Of a stretch of DNA of 64,000 nt, positions 1 to 8,777 are shown in pieces (positions within the stretch are counted from its first letter, which is position 1; each line of letters opens with the position of its first letter). The notes under the pieces were generated by a model. It saw only the letters and a program-made list of their open reading frames with translations. It was not told the DNA's origin and did no database searches. The DNA lies in assembly GCF_000513295.1 (NCBI RefSeq), contig NC_023065.1, forward strand, positions 2,588,501 to 2,652,500, in the 5' to 3' direction. The stretch is from Magnetospirillum gryphiswaldense MSR-1 v2. Its GTDB lineage: Bacteria; Pseudomonadota; Alphaproteobacteria; Rhodospirillales; Magnetospirillaceae. The position numbers and the translations under genes are program-made.

Positions 1-36
1 GCAAGGGTTAGCCCGGCACGGGCCGCCTCGGGCAAG

Positions 37-411
37 CTACGCCTTGAGCGCGGTCACTTCGATTTCCACCTTCATGCGCGGATCGACCAGACCGCAGACG
101 ATGGTGGTATTGGCCGGCTTGGTCGCCTTGAAATACTTGCCCAACACCGGACCGACGGTCTGAAAATAGGACGCGTCGGTGACATAGACGACGACGCGGA
201 CGACGTCGGCCATGGTGCTGCCGGCCTTATCCAGGGCGGCGGCGATGGTCTGCAGCGCCTGGTCGGCCTGCTCGACTTCGCTGTCGGCGATCTGGCCGTC
301 CTTGAAGCCGGAGGTGCCGGAAACGAACACCCACGGGGCCTGAACCACGGCGCGGGAATAGCCGGCCACTTCCTCGAACGGAGAGCCGGAAGAAATCAAG
401 GTACGGGTCAT
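37..411 (-). CDS. RidA family enamine/imine deaminase
   Basis: This 124-aa protein has the length and pattern of the RidA/YjgF/UK114 family. Visible family features are the N-terminal SSGSPFEE segment, the central VxVYVTDxSYFQTVGPVLGKYF block and the C-terminal VDPRMKVEIEVTAL ending; family members usually carry an Arg that binds the substrate carboxylate, here in DPRMKVEIE. RidA proteins hydrolyse reactive enamine/imine intermediates such as 2-aminoacrylate in the cytosol as homotrimers. The ATG at 411 is chosen because AAAGGA lies about 8 bases before it; an in-frame start six codons upstream lacks this spacing. The gene stands alone, pointing away from the next minus-strand pair. The exact subgroup (RidA versus Rid2-7) is not resolved. 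Confidence 0.85.
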   Translation of the reverse strand: MTRTLISSGSPFEEVAGYSRAVVQAPWVFVSGTSGFKDGQIADSEVEQADQALQTIAAALDKAGSTMADVVRVVVYVTDASYFQTVGPVLGKYFKATKPANTTIVCGLVDPRMKVEIEVTALKA

Positions 412-482
412 GGCATGTCCTTTGCGCAACTTGGGGCAATACGGCGCTTGGTTCTAAACCAATTTCAGGCTGGCGCAAGACT

Positions 483-827
483 TCAAGCGCGGAACAACGG
501 CTCGAGAAACGGGGCCGAACCGTCGGCGCTGTCCACGTCCAGCACCCACAGATCGCCATCGATGGCCCGCGCCCGCGCCACATAGGCCTCGGCCCGCTCC
601 TCGTCCACCGGCTGCGGCCCGGTGGCGCACAGCCAGCCCAACCGCCCCTCGGCGTCGCGCACCTGACCATAGACCCGGCATTGCCGCCCGCCCATGTAGA
701 CCCGCACCAGGATGGTGCCGGAATCCTCGTCGCCTTTATGCGCCACCACCGCCGGCAGCGCCTGCAAACTGCAACGCCGAATGGCGGCGTGGATGAACAG
801 CTTGGCTTTCAGTTTCGGTTCACTCAC
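483..827 (-). CDS. DUF1491 family protein
   Basis: The product is a 114-aa cytosolic protein matching the alphaproteobacterial DUF1491 family: a PKLKAKLFIHAAIRR start, a VVAHKGDEDSGTILVRV strand pair and a DGDLWVLDVDSADG ending. The function of this family is unknown to me. The GTG start at 827 overlaps the TGA of the upstream channel gene in a GTGA junction, so the two are probably translationally coupled. Longer readings of this frame run through the channel gene and are not real. Confidence 0.75.
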   Translation of the reverse strand: MSEPKLKAKLFIHAAIRRCSLQALPAVVAHKGDEDSGTILVRVYMGGRQCRVYGQVRDAEGRLGWLCATGPQPVDEERAEAYVARARAIDGDLWVLDVDSADGSAPFLEPLFRA

Positions 828-1960
828 GACGTCTGCTCTTCCCCTTGCGACAGGCGCGCTTGCGCGGTGGCGCGGATGGTGGCCAGTATCTCCGGCGACT
901 TGTCGGTGAATTGCTGGAAGTCGCGGGCATCCAATACCAGCACCTGACAGCGGGTCAAGGCGGATACGGTGGCGGTACGCTGGCAATGTTGCAAAAGTGC
1001 GATCTCGCCGAAGAAATCGCCCGCCTTCAACACAAAGGTGCCGGCGGGACCGCTGACCTGCACCTGACCGGAAATCAGGAAATACATGCAATCGGCATCG
1101 TCGCCCTCCCGCATCAGCACCTCGCCGCTGATGATGCGCTGCATTTTCAGCAAGGCGGCCAATTGGGCGATCTGCGCCGCCTGCAATTTGGCGAAAAACG
1201 GCACCTTGGCCACCAGATGCCAGGTGTTGACGAAATTGCGCCGCCGCATTTCCTCGGTGAAACCCGACGCCAGGATCGACGCCGGCAACGCGAACATGCC
1301 CAGGCCCAACACACCGACAAAAGCGCCCAGCACCTTGCCCAAGGCACTGAGCGGAACCACGTCGCCATAGCCCAAGGTGGCCAGGGTGACCACACTCCAC
1401 CACATGGCATGGGGGATGCTGATCATGCCGGGATTGAGGTGCCGCTCGACGAAATACAGCACCGTCGAGGTGAACAGAACCAAAAGCGCCATGATGAACA
1501 TGGCCGACAGCAGGGGCCGCCATTCCGACAGCAACACCGCCCCCAGGGTTTCCAGGGCGGGGGAATAACGGGCCAGCTTGAGAAAGGCCAGGATGCCGAA
1601 GGCGGTGTCGACGTCGTGCGGCCAGCCCAGCAGATCGCTGAGAGCGACGGGGGCGAAGGCGATCAGGTCGAACAGGCCGAACGGGCTGAACACATAGCCC
1701 ACCACCGCCTGCCAACGCTCAGGCGACAGCCACGCCGCCGCCAGCCGCACGAAAAAATCAACCGCCACCACGGTCAGGAACAGGCGGTCGGCAAGGATGA
1801 CCACCGGCTCCCAGGCGCCAAAGATGCCCGGCACCGTATCGAGCACGGTTTCGCCGGTGAAGGCGACCACCGCCAGCATGATGAACCAGCGATAGAATTT
1901 CGCCCGGCGCGGCGCCAGGGGATCGCGGCTCAATAATGTCTCAAGCCATTGTGCCACCAT
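824..1960 (-). CDS. cyclic-nucleotide-gated potassium channel
   Basis: A 378-aa membrane protein with six predicted helices between residues about 24 and 232. The K+ selectivity filter TLGYGD is at residues 195-200, after the pore helix SIPHAMWWSVVTLA. A C-terminal cyclic-nucleotide-binding domain spans about 262-360, with the phosphate-binding cassette FGEIALLQHCQRTATV at 317-332 including the cAMP-contacting Arg328. The size and layout match the MloK1/MmaK class of prokaryotic CNG channels, which lack the long C-linker. S4 carries few basic residues (FLKLARYS near 126-133), so gating is probably by ligand rather than voltage. It is the first gene of a two-gene operon with the DUF1491 gene. 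The native ligand (cAMP or cGMP) cannot be told from sequence. Confidence 0.93.
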   Translation of the reverse strand: MVAQWLETLLSRDPLAPRRAKFYRWFIMLAVVAFTGETVLDTVPGIFGAWEPVVILADRLFLTVVAVDFFVRLAAAWLSPERWQAVVGYVFSPFGLFDLIAFAPVALSDLLGWPHDVDTAFGILAFLKLARYSPALETLGAVLLSEWRPLLSAMFIMALLVLFTSTVLYFVERHLNPGMISIPHAMWWSVVTLATLGYGDVVPLSALGKVLGAFVGVLGLGMFALPASILASGFTEEMRRRNFVNTWHLVAKVPFFAKLQAAQIAQLAALLKMQRIISGEVLMREGDDADCMYFLISGQVQVSGPAGTFVLKAGDFFGEIALLQHCQRTATVSALTRCQVLVLDARDFQQFTDKSPEILATIRATAQARLSQGEEQTS

Positions 1961-2080
1961 CGTGTCCTCGCCGCACCGTCATGGCCCGGATGTACACCCG
2001 AATAAGGCAAAATACCAGACACCCCTTGGCGAAACCGGGTTTCACCACGATATCCAAGGTCCAACAACCCTGGACTGACC

Positions 2081-2767
2081 ATGCTCGACCATCGCCCCTT
2101 TGCCCGCTTGGGCACTTTCGACAACGACTGGCTGCACGCCCATTACCATTTCAGCTTCGCCGATTACCTCGACCATCAGCGCCTGGGCTGGGGCGTGGTG
2201 CGGGTGTGGAACGACGATACCATCGCCGCCCACACCGGTTTCGACCCGCACGGTCACCGCGACATGGAGATCGTCACCTATGTGCGCGAAGGCGCCATCA
2301 CTCACCAGGACAGCCTGGGTAACGAAGGCCGCACCGAAGCCGGCCAAGTTCAGGTGATGAGCGCCGGCACCGGCATCCGTCACGCGGAATACAACCAAGA
2401 AGACGGGCCCACCACCTTGTTCCAGATCTGGATCCTGCCGCGGGCACGCGGCTTGACGCCGCGCTGGGAAACCCGGCAGTTTCCGCGCCAGCCGGGGCAA
2501 TTGCAGGTGTTGGCCTCGGGTTTCACCGAGGATGAGGCCCCCATGATCAACCAGGACGCTCGCGTCTTGGGCGGCATCATCAGTCCCGGCGACCGCATCA
2601 CCCACCCCTTACGCGGCCGACATGCCTATCTGGTGGCGGCGCGCGGCAATCCGGTGATCAACGGCATCGCTCTGGCCCCACGCGACGGCTTGGCCATCAC
2701 GGATGAACCCAGTCTGGACATCCATTGCATCGATGAAGCCGAGATCGTCCTGGTCGAAGGCCCGTAA
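2081..2767 (+). CDS. pirin family protein (YhhW-like bicupin)
   Basis: A 228-aa bicupin. The N-terminal cupin carries the full pirin metal site at the same numbering as E. coli YhhW: His57 and His59 in DPHGHRDMEIVTYV, and His101 and Glu103 in SAGTGIRHAEYN. Pirins of this type bind Fe or a related metal, and some have quercetin 2,3-dioxygenase activity; the physiological substrate is unknown. The C-terminal cupin (about 130-228) lacks an obvious metal site, as is usual. The gene is monocistronic and sits between a divergent channel operon and a hemerythrin. Confidence 0.88.
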   Translation: MLDHRPFARLGTFDNDWLHAHYHFSFADYLDHQRLGWGVVRVWNDDTIAAHTGFDPHGHRDMEIVTYVREGAITHQDSLGNEGRTEAGQVQVMSAGTGIRHAEYNQEDGPTTLFQIWILPRARGLTPRWETRQFPRQPGQLQVLASGFTEDEAPMINQDARVLGGIISPGDRITHPLRGRHAYLVAARGNPVINGIALAPRDGLAITDEPSLDIHCIDEAEIVLVEGP

Positions 2768-2879
2768 CGCCAGGTCAATGCCGCCTTGCACGTACGGCAT
2801 TACCCATTTTGCGGCGCACCATGCTATGCTTTCCCCCACTGAAAATCCGGGCACTCAAAAACCGGAAAGGGGGAAACGC

Positions 2880-3293
2880 ATGGCCATCGTGCTGTGGAAT
2901 GAAGATATGAGCGTCGGAATCGACCATCTGGACGATCATCACCGCCGCCTGATCGAATTGCTCAACCAGTTGGGGGCCGCGGTCAGCGCCGGCAATTCCC
3001 GCGATGTCACCGGCTTGGTCCTGGGCGAGCTGATCCGCTATGTCTATTACCATTTCGGCGAGGAAGAGCGGCTGATGGAAGCCGCCGGCTATGACGATCT
3101 GGCCGCCCACCGCCAGTCGCACCGCATCATGGCCGAACATGTGCGCGGGCTGGAAAGCGCCTATGACCGCGACCCGTCGGCGGTGGTGGCGGCGGAACTG
3201 CACGGCTTCCTCAGCGACTGGCTGGTCCACCACATCCGGAGCGAGGATTCCCGTTACGTCCCGTGCCTGAGTGGGCGGGCCGGCGCCGCCTGA
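2880..3293 (+). CDS. bacteriohemerythrin (copy 1)
   Basis: A 137-aa single-domain hemerythrin, an O2-binding four-helix bundle with a non-heme di-iron site. The signature is complete: DHLDDHHRRLIELLNQL on helix A, YYHFGEEERLM on helix B, AHRQSHRIMAEH on helix C and WLVHHIRSEDSRYVP on helix D, supplying the His/Glu/Asp ligands. The ATG at 2880 follows AAAGGGGGAAAC, a good ribosome site; an upstream in-frame extension of 59 residues has no family similarity. Related single-domain hemerythrins buffer or deliver O2 in microaerophiles. Two more copies lie at 4744-5169 and 31324-31737. Confidence 0.93.
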   Translation: MAIVLWNEDMSVGIDHLDDHHRRLIELLNQLGAAVSAGNSRDVTGLVLGELIRYVYYHFGEEERLMEAAGYDDLAAHRQSHRIMAEHVRGLESAYDRDPSAVVAAELHGFLSDWLVHHIRSEDSRYVPCLSGRAGAA

Positions 3294-3432
3294 ACCCAAG
3301 CCCCTAAGGTATATGTTGCAGCGCACAACCCTATCCTCTTGAACGGGCCGCCTCCGCCGTATGCCACTTTGCCTTGGCCCCGGTCCTGATCGATGATCGG
3401 GTCATGGTTTGAGTGCAAAAGGGGGCCATGCC

Positions 3433-3678
3433 ATGCCTTATACGCGCTGCCCGTTCTGCGGTGACGCCCTGCCCGCGCACCGGCATGACTGCCGGGTGCC
3501 CAGCGACCTTGACCGCTTCGAGCGCATCCACGACCTGCTCAACAACCACCCGGAAAAGTCTTTCCTGCGCCAGAATCTGATGCGCCATCTGGTGTCGTTC
3601 GGTCGCCGCGCCGACGCCGCCCTGCGCAGGCCGTCCATGGGTCAGTCGCCGATGAATTCCGCCACCATGGGGGCGTGA
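3433..3678 (+). CDS. small hypothetical protein with CPFCG/H-C zinc-ribbon-like N-terminus
   Basis: An 81-aa reading frame starting at the ATG at 3433, preceded by AAAAGGGGG at a good distance. The N-terminus reads YTRCPFCGDALPAHRHDCRVP, giving a C-x2-C...H-x-H-x-C cluster able to bind a metal; the rest is basic and helical. I do not recognise a named family. Its last 37 bases overlap the 3-prime end of the convergent phosphohydrolase gene, so the C-terminal tail may be poorly conserved. The coding potential and ribosome site favour a real gene, but the evidence is modest. Confidence 0.5.
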   Translation: MPYTRCPFCGDALPAHRHDCRVPSDLDRFERIHDLLNNHPEKSFLRQNLMRHLVSFGRRADAALRRPSMGQSPMNSATMGA

Positions 3679-4664
3679 AAGCTGTCGGGGGCGGTCCACA
3701 CCGTCGCCGGACCGACCAGTTCGTCGCCCAGGGTCTCGTTGTGGATTTCGCACGCGGCCAAACAGCCCAACAGCGGGCGCGACACCAAGATGTGATCCAG
3801 CATCACCCGCTGACCATGATGAACCACGCTGAAGCGCTGGCTTTCGGGGATGGAGCGCTCCACCGGCACCAGCATACGGGCGGCCAGATGGCCGTTGCCG
3901 GTATCTTCCTCGTCGCCGCGCAGGGTTCTGACCGGCGCCTCGCGATCGCCGGCGTTGAAATCGCCGCATACCGCCACCAGCGCATCCCCTTGCGCATCGA
4001 ACATTTGCTCGACCACAAGCCGCGCTTCCAAGGCCTGACCGGCGCGCTTGACCGCCGCCAGATAAAAGCCCTCGGCCCAGCCGCCGACGCTGAGCCAGCG
4101 ACCGTGTTCGGTCTTTTGACCGGCCAGCCAAGCCGCCCTGGGCGCACGCAGATGCAGGTTAACCACGTGCAGCACCCGGTCATGCCCCAAATCAACATCG
4201 GCCCACAGGATGGGGCGATCCCATTCCACCGCCTGGGCCTGATCGGGAGCCGGGCGCGCGGTCACCGGCAAGATCGCCGGCGGCGGCACCAGATCATGCC
4301 AAACCTGGCCATGGGACAGCAGGGGAAAGCGTGACAGGATGACAAGGTTGTGGCGGTCCGCCGGGCGTTTGCCGCCGCGGTTCAGGCTGATCACCCGGTG
4401 ATAGTCCGCGTAAGCGGTGCCCTCCAGCAGACGGTCCAGGCCCGTAGCTTCACGCGGACCGTGCTTGCCGTCGATGGTGTGGGCGTTGACCTCCTGCAGA
4501 CACAGGATATCGGCGCGCAGACGCTGCAATTGCGGGCGCAACACCGCCATACGGTCGGCGAAATCGTCGGCTCCGGACAGACGGTCGTCCAGACTTTCCA
4601 GATTAAAAGTGGCCAGACGCCAACGCTCCACCTTCGGGCCTCCATCGCCCCCCTGCCCCGTCAT
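3642..4664 (-). CDS. endonuclease/exonuclease/phosphatase (EEP) family protein
   Basis: A 340-aa EEP-fold metallohydrolase. Motifs in order: WRLATFNLESL at the N-terminus (metal-coordinating Asn), ADILCLQEVN (catalytic Glu), VVNLHLRAPR, VAVCGDFNAGDREAP (Asp/Asn pair), MLDHILVSRPL and the terminal SFHAPMVAEF with the catalytic His. There is no signal peptide, so it is probably cytosolic. The substrate is not predictable: the family includes DNA repair endonucleases, nucleotide phosphatases and phosphodiesterases. The ATG at 4664 is chosen because similarity begins shortly after it; the 42 codons upstream overlap the hemerythrin promoter region and look non-coding. It is transcribed divergently from the next gene. 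Confidence 0.82.
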   Translation of the reverse strand: MTGQGGDGGPKVERWRLATFNLESLDDRLSGADDFADRMAVLRPQLQRLRADILCLQEVNAHTIDGKHGPREATGLDRLLEGTAYADYHRVISLNRGGKRPADRHNLVILSRFPLLSHGQVWHDLVPPPAILPVTARPAPDQAQAVEWDRPILWADVDLGHDRVLHVVNLHLRAPRAAWLAGQKTEHGRWLSVGGWAEGFYLAAVKRAGQALEARLVVEQMFDAQGDALVAVCGDFNAGDREAPVRTLRGDEEDTGNGHLAARMLVPVERSIPESQRFSVVHHGQRVMLDHILVSRPLLGCLAACEIHNETLGDELVGPATVWTAPDSFHAPMVAEFIGD

Positions 4665-4743
4665 GCAGTGTAATCCGCCGCCCGCTTGTATCAAGCATCC
4701 ATCCAATGCTATTGAATTGCTGGGCACAGGGATGAGGTACGAG

Positions 4744-5169
4744 ATGGCGGTCCTGACATGGAGCGAGACGTATAGCGTCGGCAGCGCCATGATCGATTCG
4801 GATCACCGCATCCTCATCAACCTGATCAATCAATTGCACGACGCCATCGAAACCGGCCAAAGCCGCGCCGTGGTCGGCAGCGTCATCAATGTGCTGGTGG
4901 AATACGTGGAACACCACTTCCACCGCGAAGAAGCGCTGATGACCCAGATCGGCTATCCCGAACGCGAGCAGCACATCCAAAGCCACCGCGACCTGGAAAA
5001 CCGGGTGCGCGAGGCCCGCCAGCGCTGGATGGCCGGGGAACGGCAAGTTCTTGATGACGATCTGATGGTTTTTCTGAAAAGATGGCTGACGGATCATATC
5101 TTGAGGGCCGATATCGCCTATCGCCCTTGGGTCGAGGCCGCAGCCGGCACGCATGGGGATGCGGATTAA
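4744..5169 (+). CDS. bacteriohemerythrin (copy 2)
   Basis: A 141-aa single-domain hemerythrin with all expected ligands: MIDSDHRILINLINQL, VEHHFHREEALM, EQHIQSHRDLEN and WLTDHILRADIAYRPW. The ATG at 4744 has GGGATGAGG six bases upstream and is preferred to the ATG at 4732, which would add four residues. It is more basic and more diverged from copy 1 than a recent duplicate would be. It lies directly before cheZ, separated by 48 bp, so co-transcription is possible; in this group hemerythrins are often associated with aerotaxis. That link is an inference. Confidence 0.93.
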   Translation: MAVLTWSETYSVGSAMIDSDHRILINLINQLHDAIETGQSRAVVGSVINVLVEYVEHHFHREEALMTQIGYPEREQHIQSHRDLENRVREARQRWMAGERQVLDDDLMVFLKRWLTDHILRADIAYRPWVEAAAGTHGDAD

Positions 5170-5217
5170 GCCGGTGTTGCATGTAATTAGATTGGCGGGG
5201 GGAGGGCGCGGCCCGAA

Positions 5218-5973
5218 ATGATGACTGAACGCAAGCTGTTTACCGCGGAGATCCAACGTCTCAAGGCCCAGGCGGCCAAGGGCGAGACCCCGGTCATGTT
5301 GGGCGGCGCCTCCAATGATGAGGTGCTGAAGGTTCTGAACGAGATCCGTCACGACATCCGCACGCTGGAACACACCATGCGCGGCGAGGAAGCCCCGCCC
5401 CTGGACGCCCAGGTCGCCAACATGGACGAGATGGTGACGCAAAAGCAGGCCGAAGTCTCGATGCTGAAGACCGAGCTGCGCGCCCTGGCCGTCTGTATTG
5501 AACAGACCAAGCACGAAATCGCCGCCCTGCGTCCCAAGGATTCCGACGAAGATCGCATCCTGGCCGTCACCTTTGAACTCGACGCCATCGTCGAGGCCAC
5601 CGAAGGCGCCACCCAAACCATCTTGGAAGCCGCCGAAAAGATCGAATCGCTGACCAGCGAAATCGGCTCGCACGGGGATGACGCCTATGTGAAGCGCCTG
5701 GCCGAAGACATCAACGAAACCGTCATCACCATGTTCGAGGCCTGTAACTTCCAGGACATCACCGGCCAGCGCATCACCAAGGTGGTCAAGACGCTGAAGT
5801 ACATCGAGTCCCGCGTCAACGCCATGATCGACATCTGGGGCCCCGAGAATATCGCCGAAATCGTCCCCAAGCAGCCCGACGATCACCGCGACGACGATTC
5901 CAAGCTGCTCAACGGCCCGGCTCTGGAAAACCAAGGCATCAGCCAGGACGAAATCGACAAATTGTTCGGCTGA
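5218..5973 (+). CDS. cheZ: protein phosphatase CheZ
   Basis: A 251-aa, mostly helical cytosolic protein. The catalytic CheZ motif EACNFQDITGQRI lies near residues 175-187; it contains the Asp and the water-positioning Gln of the family. The acidic, Pro-rich linker ends in the C-terminal CheY-binding helix SQDEIDKLFG. CheZ removes phosphate from CheY-P and so ends the flagellar motor signal. No other chemotaxis gene is in the window. Two adjacent ATG codons (5218 and 5221) are possible starts behind GGGGGGAGGG. A rho-independent terminator follows at once. Confidence 0.88.
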   Translation: MMTERKLFTAEIQRLKAQAAKGETPVMLGGASNDEVLKVLNEIRHDIRTLEHTMRGEEAPPLDAQVANMDEMVTQKQAEVSMLKTELRALAVCIEQTKHEIAALRPKDSDEDRILAVTFELDAIVEATEGATQTILEAAEKIESLTSEIGSHGDDAYVKRLAEDINETVITMFEACNFQDITGQRITKVVKTLKYIESRVNAMIDIWGPENIAEIVPKQPDDHRDDDSKLLNGPALENQGISQDEIDKLFG

Positions 5974-5991
5974 TATCCGTATTTTTATCGC

Positions 5992-6029
5992 AAAAAGCCG
6001 GTCTGCCCATGGCAGTACCGGCTTTTTCT
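5992..6029 (+). terminator. rho-independent terminator after cheZ
   Basis: AAAAAGCCGGT pairs with ACCGGCTTTTT, and the inner CTGCC pairs with GGCAG around a CAT loop, making a long hairpin followed by TTTTTCTT. The A and T flanks could also serve a transcript from the other strand. Confidence 0.85.
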
Positions 6030-6198
6030 TATTAACACTTCGTCAATAAACAGAATTTACCCCAGGAACTCGCAAGTTATCGGGTCATCACCCGATGGAC
6101 GACACAGTAAACACCAAGGACTTTTGCATAAAATTTTCTTTGTTTACTGTGGTAACACCATCCTTGACGCCGCCGGCCGCAATCGCCACGATGCGCCC

Positions 6199-6587
<389 letters not shown>

Positions 6588-6767
6588 AAATTTCCCCCTT
6601 CTCTCCCCCCATGCCGGCCCATCGGAATCTCCCTATGGCGAGGGCCGACGCCTGGGAACAATTCTCGAACAAATTTACCTTCTGTTTACCTTTCGATGCC
6701 GATTCATTCAAGTGAATCAAGGCGTTGTACGGCTTTGTTCGTCTACTTTGCGAGAATGTCAATTGAT

Positions 6768-6800
6768 TTGACAACAACCAGTTCGGACCATGGTTTTACT
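6768..6800 (+). promoter_or_regulatory. candidate dcw promoter (TTGACA -35)
   Basis: A perfect TTGACA at 6768-6773 lies upstream of the MraZ boxes. The expected -10 position (about 6791-6800, TGGTTTTACT) is a poor match, so the promoter call rests on the -35 and its place. Confidence 0.35.
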
Positions 6801-6817
6801 AGTCAATACCATTGACG

Positions 6818-6851
6818 CCCATATTTACCCATGTTATCCCATAAGAACCCA
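6818..6851. promoter_or_regulatory. MraZ-type operator, four direct repeats at 10-bp period
   Basis: CCCA (TGGG on the other strand) occurs at 6818, 6828, 6838 and 6848, an exact 10-bp period, separated by AT-rich hexamers. MraZ is known to bind arrays of TGGGN repeats with 5-nt spacers upstream of its own operon, so this is the likely autoregulatory site. It lies 87 bp before the mraZ start and downstream of the candidate -35. Confidence 0.8.
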
Positions 6852-6937
6852 CCGAGAGACGCCTTAGGGCGAAGTGTGCGTCGCGGTAGGGGGGTTCTGG
6901 GGATAACGGGCACATTTCGGCAAGGCGGACATGGGGG

Positions 6938-7417
6938 ATGGGACTTTTCCTCTCCACTATCGTGAATAAGGTTGATCGCAAGGGACGGGTCTCCGTTCCG
7001 GCGAGCTTCCGCACGACTTTGTCCCAGCAGATTTTCCAGGGCATCATCGCCTATCGGTCGTTCACCGCGTCCTGCATCGAGGGCTGCGGCATGGACTTCA
7101 TGGAGCGCCTGTCCGACAGCACCCAGACTTTCGACGCCTTCTCGCCGGAACAGGAAGACATCTCGGCCCTGATCTTCGCCGACGCCCGCCAATTGGCCTG
7201 GGATCCCGAAGGCCGCATCCTGTTGCCCGAAGACCTGATCGAACATGCCGGCCTGAGCGAGACCGCCGCCTTCGTCGGCAAGGGCCAGACCTTCCAGATC
7301 TGGCAGCCCGAAGCCTATAAGGCGATGGAAGCCGAAATCCGCGCCCGCGCCCTGAAAAACCGTCCGACCCTGCCCTTGAAAGCTCCGGTCAAGCCCGTGG
7401 TCGGAGACGGAAAATGA
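6938..7417 (+). CDS. mraZ: division/cell wall cluster regulator MraZ
   Basis: A 159-aa protein with two tandem AbrB-like MraZ domains: the N-terminal copy has [18 protein letters not shown], and the second has [21 protein letters not shown]. MraZ forms a multimeric ring, binds the repeat array upstream and regulates the cluster it heads. The ATG at 6938 is chosen because the family starts with M[10 protein letters not shown]; another ATG at 6931 is out of frame. AAGGCGG provides the ribosome site. The gene ends in an ATGA overlap with rsmH. Confidence 0.95.
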   Translation: MGLFLSTIVNKVDRKGRVSVPASFRTTLSQQIFQGIIAYRSFTASCIEGCGMDFMERLSDSTQTFDAFSPEQEDISALIFADARQLAWDPEGRILLPEDLIEHAGLSETAAFVGKGQTFQIWQPEAYKAMEAEIRARALKNRPTLPLKAPVKPVVGDGK

Positions 7418-8400
7418 CCAGCCCCGCCCAAACCACGGACTCGGACTCCCGCCCTCATATCCCGGTCTTGCTGGCCGAGGTGGTCCAGGCCCTGGCCCCC
7501 CAAGACGGCGACGTGATGGTCGACGGCACCTTTGGTGCCGGCGGCTATTCCTTGGCCTTGCTGGATCGCGCCCGCATCCACGTTTTCGGCATCGACCGCG
7601 ATCCGTCGGCCATTGCCGCTGGCCGGCGCCTGCCCCAAGCCGCCGATGGCCGCCTGAACGTCATCGAGGGTCGTTATGGCGACATGGACCTGTTGCTGCC
7701 TCAGGCCGGCATCACCAGGGTCGACGGCATCGCCTTGGATATCGGCGTGTCGTCCATGCAGATCGACCAGGCCGAGCGCGGCTTTTCCTTCGCCAAGGAC
7801 GGCCCCTTGGACATGCGTATGGAACAAAGCGGCCCGTCGGCGGCGGATGTGGTCAACACCGCGTCGGAAGCCGAACTGGCCGACATCATCTATCATCTGG
7901 GCGAGGAAAAGTACGCCCGCCGCGTCGCCCGTGCCATCGTCGCCGCCCGCCTCGACACCCCCTTCACCCGCACCTTGCAACTGGCCAACGTCATCCGCGG
8001 CGCCGTGCGCAAATCGGGCGACGGCATCGACCCGTCCACCCGCACCTTCCAGGCCCTGCGCATCCATGTGAATGACGAATTGGGCGAGCTGGAACGCGGG
8101 CTGGAAGCGGCCGAACGGCTGCTGGCCCCCGGCGGTCGGCTGGCCGTGGTCACCTTCCATTCGCTGGAAGACCGGGTGGTGAAGACCTTCCTGAAAAAGC
8201 GTTCTGGCGACATGCCGGCGCCGTCGCGCCATTTGCCGGCCCAGGCCGCCGGCCCGGCCCCCACCTTCTCGCTGATCTCGCGCAAGGCCACCGCCCCGTC
8301 CGACGCCGAATGCCGGGCCAATCCGCGCGCGCGCTCAGCCAAGCTGCGCGCCGCCTTGCGTACCGACGCCGCCCCTTGGGTGGCGGGAGGTGCGGCATGA
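7414..8400 (+). CDS. rsmH: 16S rRNA (cytosine-1402-N4)-methyltransferase
   Basis: A 328-aa SAM-dependent methyltransferase (MraW) that methylates N4 of C1402 in the 16S rRNA decoding centre. Visible motifs: [10 protein letters not shown] at the N-terminus, the SAM-binding [20 protein letters not shown], and [13 protein letters not shown] late in the protein. The inserted helical domain lies between about 100 and 220. Both ends overlap neighbours by ATGA, so translation is coupled to mraZ and ftsL. Confidence 0.96.
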   Translation: MTSPAQTTDSDSRPHIPVLLAEVVQALAPQDGDVMVDGTFGAGGYSLALLDRARIHVFGIDRDPSAIAAGRRLPQAADGRLNVIEGRYGDMDLLLPQAGITRVDGIALDIGVSSMQIDQAERGFSFAKDGPLDMRMEQSGPSAADVVNTASEAELADIIYHLGEEKYARRVARAIVAARLDTPFTRTLQLANVIRGAVRKSGDGIDPSTRTFQALRIHVNDELGELERGLEAAERLLAPGGRLAVVTFHSLEDRVVKTFLKKRSGDMPAPSRHLPAQAAGPAPTFSLISRKATAPSDAECRANPRARSAKLRAALRTDAAPWVAGGAA

Positions 8401-8777
8401 TCCGCGGCATGATCGGCACCATCTTGTTGACCCTGGCCGCCGGCCTTGTCGGCATCGGCCTGTTTTACGTCAAGCATCAGGTCAAGGAACAGGAAGCCCG
8501 TCTGGCCGAACTGAACCAGGAAATTCGCGCCAACCAGGAAGCCATCCACGTCTTGAAGGCCGAATGGAGCTTCCTGAACGACCCGGCGCGCCTGAAGCAA
8601 TTGTCGGAAAAGTACCTGGACATGAAGGTGATGGGGCCGACCCAGGTCACCACCATGCAAGCCCTGCGTCACGACGCCACCCCGCCTCATGCTTCGGTTG
8701 CCGCCATGCCCAAGCCGCCCGCCCGCCCGGCGCCGGCCTTGGCCGAAACCAGGCCTAACGTGGGGGACATGCGATGA
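8397..8777 (+). CDS. ftsL: cell division protein FtsL
   Basis: A 126-aa bitopic membrane protein. One transmembrane helix (residues about 5-24) follows a four-residue cytoplasmic tip, then a periplasmic coiled coil (about 25-60, [21 protein letters not shown]) and a Pro/Ala-rich C-terminus. FtsL acts with FtsB and FtsQ to activate the FtsWI septal synthase. Identification rests on size, topology, the motif [18 protein letters not shown] and the position between rsmH and ftsI, since FtsL sequences diverge strongly. It overlaps both neighbours by four bases. Confidence 0.85.
   Translation: MIRGMIGTILLTLAAGLVGIGLFYVKHQVKEQEARLAELNQEIRANQEAIHVLKAEWSFLNDPARLKQLSEKYLDMKVMGPTQVTTMQALRHDATPPHASVAAMPKPPARPAPALAETRPNVGDMR

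Larger units (their letters stand above)
6588..6937. other. intergenic region between rnpB and mraZ
   Basis: 350 bp without a gene. It is more AT-rich than its surroundings and holds a TTGACA element at 6768-6773 and the 10-bp-spaced CCCA repeat array at 6818-6851, listed separately. A GC-richer leader of about 80 bp follows up to mraZ. No convincing small reading frame or structured RNA is seen. Confidence 0.6.

Noticed and set aside
483-1936. Long reading frames on both strands across the channel gene (for example 845-1936 plus, and the minus-strand frame extended to 1715).
   Set aside because: They are Arg/Gly/Gln-rich products typical of out-of-frame GC-rich DNA. The channel frame with TLGYGD and a CNB domain is clearly the coding one; only the end of the minus frame (483-827) is real.
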